Assembly: GCA_018821985.1 (NCBI GenBank)
Contig: JAHJKP010000012.1
Span: 62,001 to 126,000, forward strand
Reading direction: 5' to 3'
Length of the DNA stretch: 64,000 nt
Source: Pseudomonadota bacterium
Lineage (GTDB): Bacteria > Desulfobacterota > Desulfobulbia > Desulfobulbales > Desulfocapsaceae
Below are positions 61,002-64,000 of the stretch, one piece after another. Positions within the stretch are counted from its first letter, which is position 1, and the number at the start of each line of letters is the position of its first letter. A program made the translations under genes and the position numbers. Below the pieces are notes generated by a model, which was not told the origin of the DNA, ran no database searches, and saw nothing but the letters and a program-made list of their open reading frames with translations.

Positions 61002-62924
61002 TTATTTCTTGATTTTCACCGATGGGAATAAACTCATGTCGGTGTGGGGCAGAAAAAGGGCGGCCATATAATGATTCATAAAATCAGCATTCTCTGACAA
61101 CTCGATATTGGTCATCAGCTTGCGAACATCGACCCGATCGCGGAAACGACGATGATCAAGCAGGCTGATCTGGCAACCGAGCTGCGAGGCATTGCCGATA
61201 TAATAATAACGTTCCCGCTCGATATCCGGCAGCAGCCCGATGCAGATAGCCCGTTCCAGATCGATATAGGCACCGAAGTTGCCAGCCAGGATAATCCGGT
61301 CCAGATCGCCGAATCCCAGCCCCACGGACTCCAGCAGGGTCTGGTAGCCTGCATACATGGCGCCCTTGGCCCGCATCAGGTTATCAAGATCCACCTCGGT
61401 GATGACAATATCCTCACCGGTCATGGAGTTCTGCCCCCAGGCCAGCACATACTCCCAGCGATCCTCGCCCTCACGGATGCGGGGATTATTCAGCTCCCGG
61501 TTGAATTTTCCCTGGGGATCAATAACGCCCGCCTCAAGCAGTTCGGAGACAATGGAGATCAGGCCGGAGCCACAGATGCCCCGGGGTTTGGTCTGACCGA
61601 TGGTGACGATCATCGGATCCAGGGTTTCCGGCTCGATATGGAAATTTTCAATGGCCCCCTGACTGGCCCGCATCCCATGTTTGATCCCGCCGCCCTCAAA
61701 GGCCGGGCCGGCCGAGCAGGCGGCACAGACCATCCAGTCCTCATTGCCGACCACGATCTCACCATTGGTGCCGATATCAATGAACAGCGAGATCTGATCA
61801 CTTTTGTGCATCTGACAGGCATGGACCCCAGCGACAATATCGCCCCCCACATAGGAGGAGATGCAGGGATAGAGGAAAAGCCTGACCGAGGGATGGGCCA
61901 TGATACCGAGCTCGGCGGCCTTGGTCAGGGGAAACTGACTGACGCTGGGCACATAGGGGGCCTCACGGATATAGCGGGGATTGATGCCCAGCAGCAGATG
62001 GGACATGACCGTATTGCCGGCAGTCATGATATAACTGATATCGCTGGGACTGATCACTACCTTGCGGCACATCTCTTCAATGATGCCGTTGATAGTGGAA
62101 ACCACCTTTTCCTGCAGGGTCTTGAGTCCGCCGGGACGTGCGGCATAGATCATGCGGGAGATGACATCCTCGCCATAGCCGATCTGGGCATTATAGCCGG
62201 AACCGTCGGCAATGACCTCACCGCTGCCCAGATCAATGAGGATTCCGTTGACCGTAGTGGTACCGATATCAATGGCCAGACCATAGAGACGGTCGGTGGT
62301 ATCCCCCGGCTCGACGGCAATAATCCGGTCAGGCTCGGTCGAGCCCTTGCCATGCAGGAGGATGACCGTGACCTCCCAGTCCGCCTCGCGCAGGATGCCG
62401 GAGAGTTCCCGGATCAGCTGGGGGTGGTCATAGTTCGGTTCGGGATTATCCGGCAGCGCGATTTTAATGGCGCGCATCAGGCGCTGCATATCAGAGACAT
62501 TGTCATCCATGGTTGGCGGCGGCAGCTTGAGAAAGAGCTTGCCCACCGGCGGATCAATCTGCCAGGTACCGACCAGGGTTTCCATGGAGCGGGCCGAGAT
62601 AGCGCGGGTGGTCTTGGGTTCCCGTTTCAGGGCCTTGCCATCCGCCTTGATCGTCTCGGGAATGCGTATAGTAATATCAGAGATGACCCGGGTTTTACAG
62701 GCCAACCGAACCCCCCGCTCATAGTCGGCCTGTTTCAGCGTGGCCGCATGATCAGTCTCCACCTCTCCCTGTTCCAGATGCACCTTACACTTGCCGCAGA
62801 CCCCGTCTCCTCCGCAGTAGGCATGGATATAAACCCCGGCGGCAGCAGCGGCGGTCAGTAAATTTTCTCCGGATGCCACTTTGACACGGATATCATCGGG
62901 TAAAAAGTGTATGGTATGTTCCAT
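61002..62924 (-). CDS. acsV: Corrinoid activation protein with [2Fe-2S] and ASKHA domains
   Basis: A 640-residue ATP-dependent reactivator of the corrinoid/iron-sulfur protein. The N-terminal ferredoxin domain (1-90) has the 2Fe-2S Cys in AYCGGDGVCGKCKVHLEQ with a later Cys in LACKTRV. The middle and C-terminal ASKHA domains have GLAIDIGTTTVNGILIDLGS, IMTAGNTVMSHLLLGINP, SLFIDIGTNGEIVVGNEDW and IILAGNFGAYIDLERAICIG. The ATG giving MEHTIHFLPDDIRVKV was preferred over one 14 residues earlier because the ferredoxin fold starts there. It restores Co(I) in the methyl acceptor used by AcsE. Confidence 0.92.
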   Translation of the reverse strand: MEHTIHFLPDDIRVKVASGENLLTAAAAAGVYIHAYCGGDGVCGKCKVHLEQGEVETDHAATLKQADYERGVRLACKTRVISDITIRIPETIKADGKALKREPKTTRAISARSMETLVGTWQIDPPVGKLFLKLPPPTMDDNVSDMQRLMRAIKIALPDNPEPNYDHPQLIRELSGILREADWEVTVILLHGKGSTEPDRIIAVEPGDTTDRLYGLAIDIGTTTVNGILIDLGSGEVIADGSGYNAQIGYGEDVISRMIYAARPGGLKTLQEKVVSTINGIIEEMCRKVVISPSDISYIMTAGNTVMSHLLLGINPRYIREAPYVPSVSQFPLTKAAELGIMAHPSVRLFLYPCISSYVGGDIVAGVHACQMHKSDQISLFIDIGTNGEIVVGNEDWMVCAACSAGPAFEGGGIKHGMRASQGAIENFHIEPETLDPMIVTIGQTKPRGICGSGLISIVSELLEAGVIDPQGKFNRELNNPRIREGEDRWEYVLAWGQNSMTGEDIVITEVDLDNLMRAKGAMYAGYQTLLESVGLGFGDLDRIILAGNFGAYIDLERAICIGLLPDIERERYYYIGNASQLGCQISLLDHRRFRDRVDVRKLMTNIELSENADFMNHYMAALFLPHTDMSLFPSVKIKK

Positions 62925-63014
62925 AACGTCTGCCTTTTTGTATTTGAACAACGGCGTAGTAAACAATCTGTTTATTAAAGCATTATTTGGGGAAAAATAA
63001 CAGTTAGCAGTCCC

Positions 63015-63043
63015 TTGTCAAGAAATATCCTTGATAGTATTTA
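63015..63043 (+). promoter_or_regulatory. Candidate promoter of prmA
   Basis: TTGTCA (63015-63020) and TATTTA (63038-63043) are 17 bases apart, giving a leader of about 70 bases before prmA. Both boxes have two or fewer mismatches to consensus. Confidence 0.35.
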
Positions 63044-63116
63044 TAAAAATATTTGATCAAAGCAGACGGCAGCCCTGTAATGGCAGCTGTCACCTCAATA
63101 CCAGGAGAACCTACAA

Positions 63117-64000
63117 ATGACTTCAGAGCAAGACCAAGGCCGCCAGTGGCTCAAAATTTCGATTACCACCGACCCGGTTCTCATTGATGCCATTGAAGAT
63201 TTCATGGTGGGGATAACCGACGCAGGAGTGGAGTTGAGCCTCGACCAACCGGGAAACAAGGCCCTGATCAATGCCTATTTCGACAAGGGCCAGGAGGATC
63301 AGCCGGGAACCGACCTCACCCTGAGCCAACTCAACAGCTATCTTCTCGATCTGGCCGATATCTTTGAGGTGGCCGTACCCACCGTCGAGACCAGCTTTAT
63401 TGAGGATGAGGACTGGTCAAAAACCTGGAAAGAACACTTCAAGCCTTTTGCCATTATTCCGGGCCTGATCATTGCCCCCACCTGGGAGCCCTATGAGCCT
63501 CTAGAAAACGAGCAGGTCATTGTTATGGATCCGGGCATGGCCTTTGGCACCGGACATCATGCCACCACCAGCCTCTCCTTGCAGCTTTTGCAGGAAGCGC
63601 TGAGAGGGAAATCCAACAGCAGCGTCCTCGATGTGGGTACCGGTACCGGAATATTGGGGATGGCCGCCGCCCTCTTTGGTGCCTCCAGAGTCATGGCCAT
63701 TGACAACGACCCCCTTGCGGTGACCGCGACCAGAGAGAACATTACCCGCAACCAGCTGCAACGGATCATGGAGGTAGCCATCACCCCGCTCGCCACTCTA
63801 ACAACACCTTATTCCCTGGTGATCGCCAATATTGTCCATGACGTGTTGCTGGAGCTGGCCCCTGATCTTGGCCGATTAACCGAGAACGGCGGCCAACTGC
63901 TCCTCTCCGGTATCCTCCACGGACTGCAGGTAACCAATATCATCGCATGTTTTGAGAACTTAGGTTTTTCCCTGAAGCGGCAGGAAGAAAAAAAGGAATG
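63117..64000 (+). CDS. prmA: Ribosomal protein L11 methyltransferase, 3' end beyond the window
   Basis: An open frame of 294 codons running off the right edge without a stop. It starts MTSEQDQGRQWLKISITTDP after AGGAG nine bases upstream. DWSKTWKEHFKPFAI is the linker block, VMDPGMAFGTGHHATT is the PrmA signature, and VLDVGTGTGILGMAAALFGA is the SAM motif. PrmA trimethylates L11 in the large ribosomal subunit. The family is about 290-300 residues, so only about ten residues are likely missing. Confidence 0.93.
   Translation, partial: MTSEQDQGRQWLKISITTDPVLIDAIEDFMVGITDAGVELSLDQPGNKALINAYFDKGQEDQPGTDLTLSQLNSYLLDLADIFEVAVPTVETSFIEDEDWSKTWKEHFKPFAIIPGLIIAPTWEPYEPLENEQVIVMDPGMAFGTGHHATTSLSLQLLQEALRGKSNSSVLDVGTGTGILGMAAALFGASRVMAIDNDPLAVTATRENITRNQLQRIMEVAITPLATLTTPYSLVIANIVHDVLLELAPDLGRLTENGGQLLLSGILHGLQVTNIIACFENLGFSLKRQEEKKE

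Noticed and set aside
62925-63116. Cobalamin riboswitch near the corrinoid activation gene
   Set aside because: No B12-box-like sequence (GCCACTG) or matching fold seen upstream of acsV.

Overview
The window looks like the chromosome of an anaerobic, respiratory Desulfobacterota bacterium, most likely in or near Desulfobulbales. The evidence is a methyl-branch Wood-Ljungdahl pair (acsE, acsV), a periplasmic nitrate reductase operon of the NapA-plus-multihaem type, a separate seven-haem cytochrome, a putative selenocysteine-containing DsrE-like protein, and outer-membrane functions of a diderm (secretin, PagL, lipoproteins). I see no rRNA, tRNA, CRISPR array or intact insertion sequence. The genus assignment is inference.

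Layout. 0-4 kb: an ABC-F ATPase and an LtaS-type sulfatase-fold membrane enzyme. 4-19.3 kb: an MSHA-type pilus locus. On the minus strand it reads mshM-mshL-mshN-mshE-(small four-helix-bundle gene in a repeat-bounded cassette)-mshG-mshI-mshJ-mshK-small membrane protein-major pilin. Two minor pilin genes lie divergently on the plus strand, and the second appears to start at ATA. 19.5-28 kb: mixed housekeeping genes (PEBP protein, methyltransferase, lytic transglycosylase, pcm, BamE-like lipoprotein, htpG, protoporphyrinogen oxidase). 28.2-34.1 kb: a 1088-residue fusion (PqqD-like, radical SAM, ArsM-like methyltransferase, DUF5714), a DUF2058 protein, a 41-residue His-rich membrane peptide, rnhA and srkA. 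34.3-40.4 kb: the nap operon (napD-napA-tetrahaem NapB-like-tetrahaem cytochrome-FeS protein-NrfD/PsrC). 40.4-41.2 kb: a repeat-dense intergenic region with two copies of a structured element that show compensatory base changes. 41.2-48.4 kb: a sucrose operon (sps-spp-fructokinase-amylosucrase) next to an MscS-type channel, which fits osmoadaptation. 48.6-53 kb: DUF4405 membrane protein, class II DAHP synthase, pagL, yaaA. 53-57 kb: a scarred region with a frameshifted sensor stub, a hidden IS1182-type transposase remnant, two HAMP-like membrane proteins around a seven-haem cytochrome, a fragment of an HsdR_N gene, and the DsrE-like gene interrupted by an in-frame TGA. 57-64 kb: M48 peptidase, mrr, HsdR_N protein, acsE, acsV and a 3'-truncated prmA.

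The most interesting items are: (1) the DsrE-like gene, where TGA replaces the first Cys of the conserved CxxC and is followed by a SECIS-like hairpin; (2) the four-part radical SAM/ArsM/DUF5714 fusion; (3) the duplicated intergenic RNA-like element with covariation; (4) a prepilin gene whose only well-placed start is ATA; (5) the repeat-bounded four-helix-bundle cassette inside the pilus operon.
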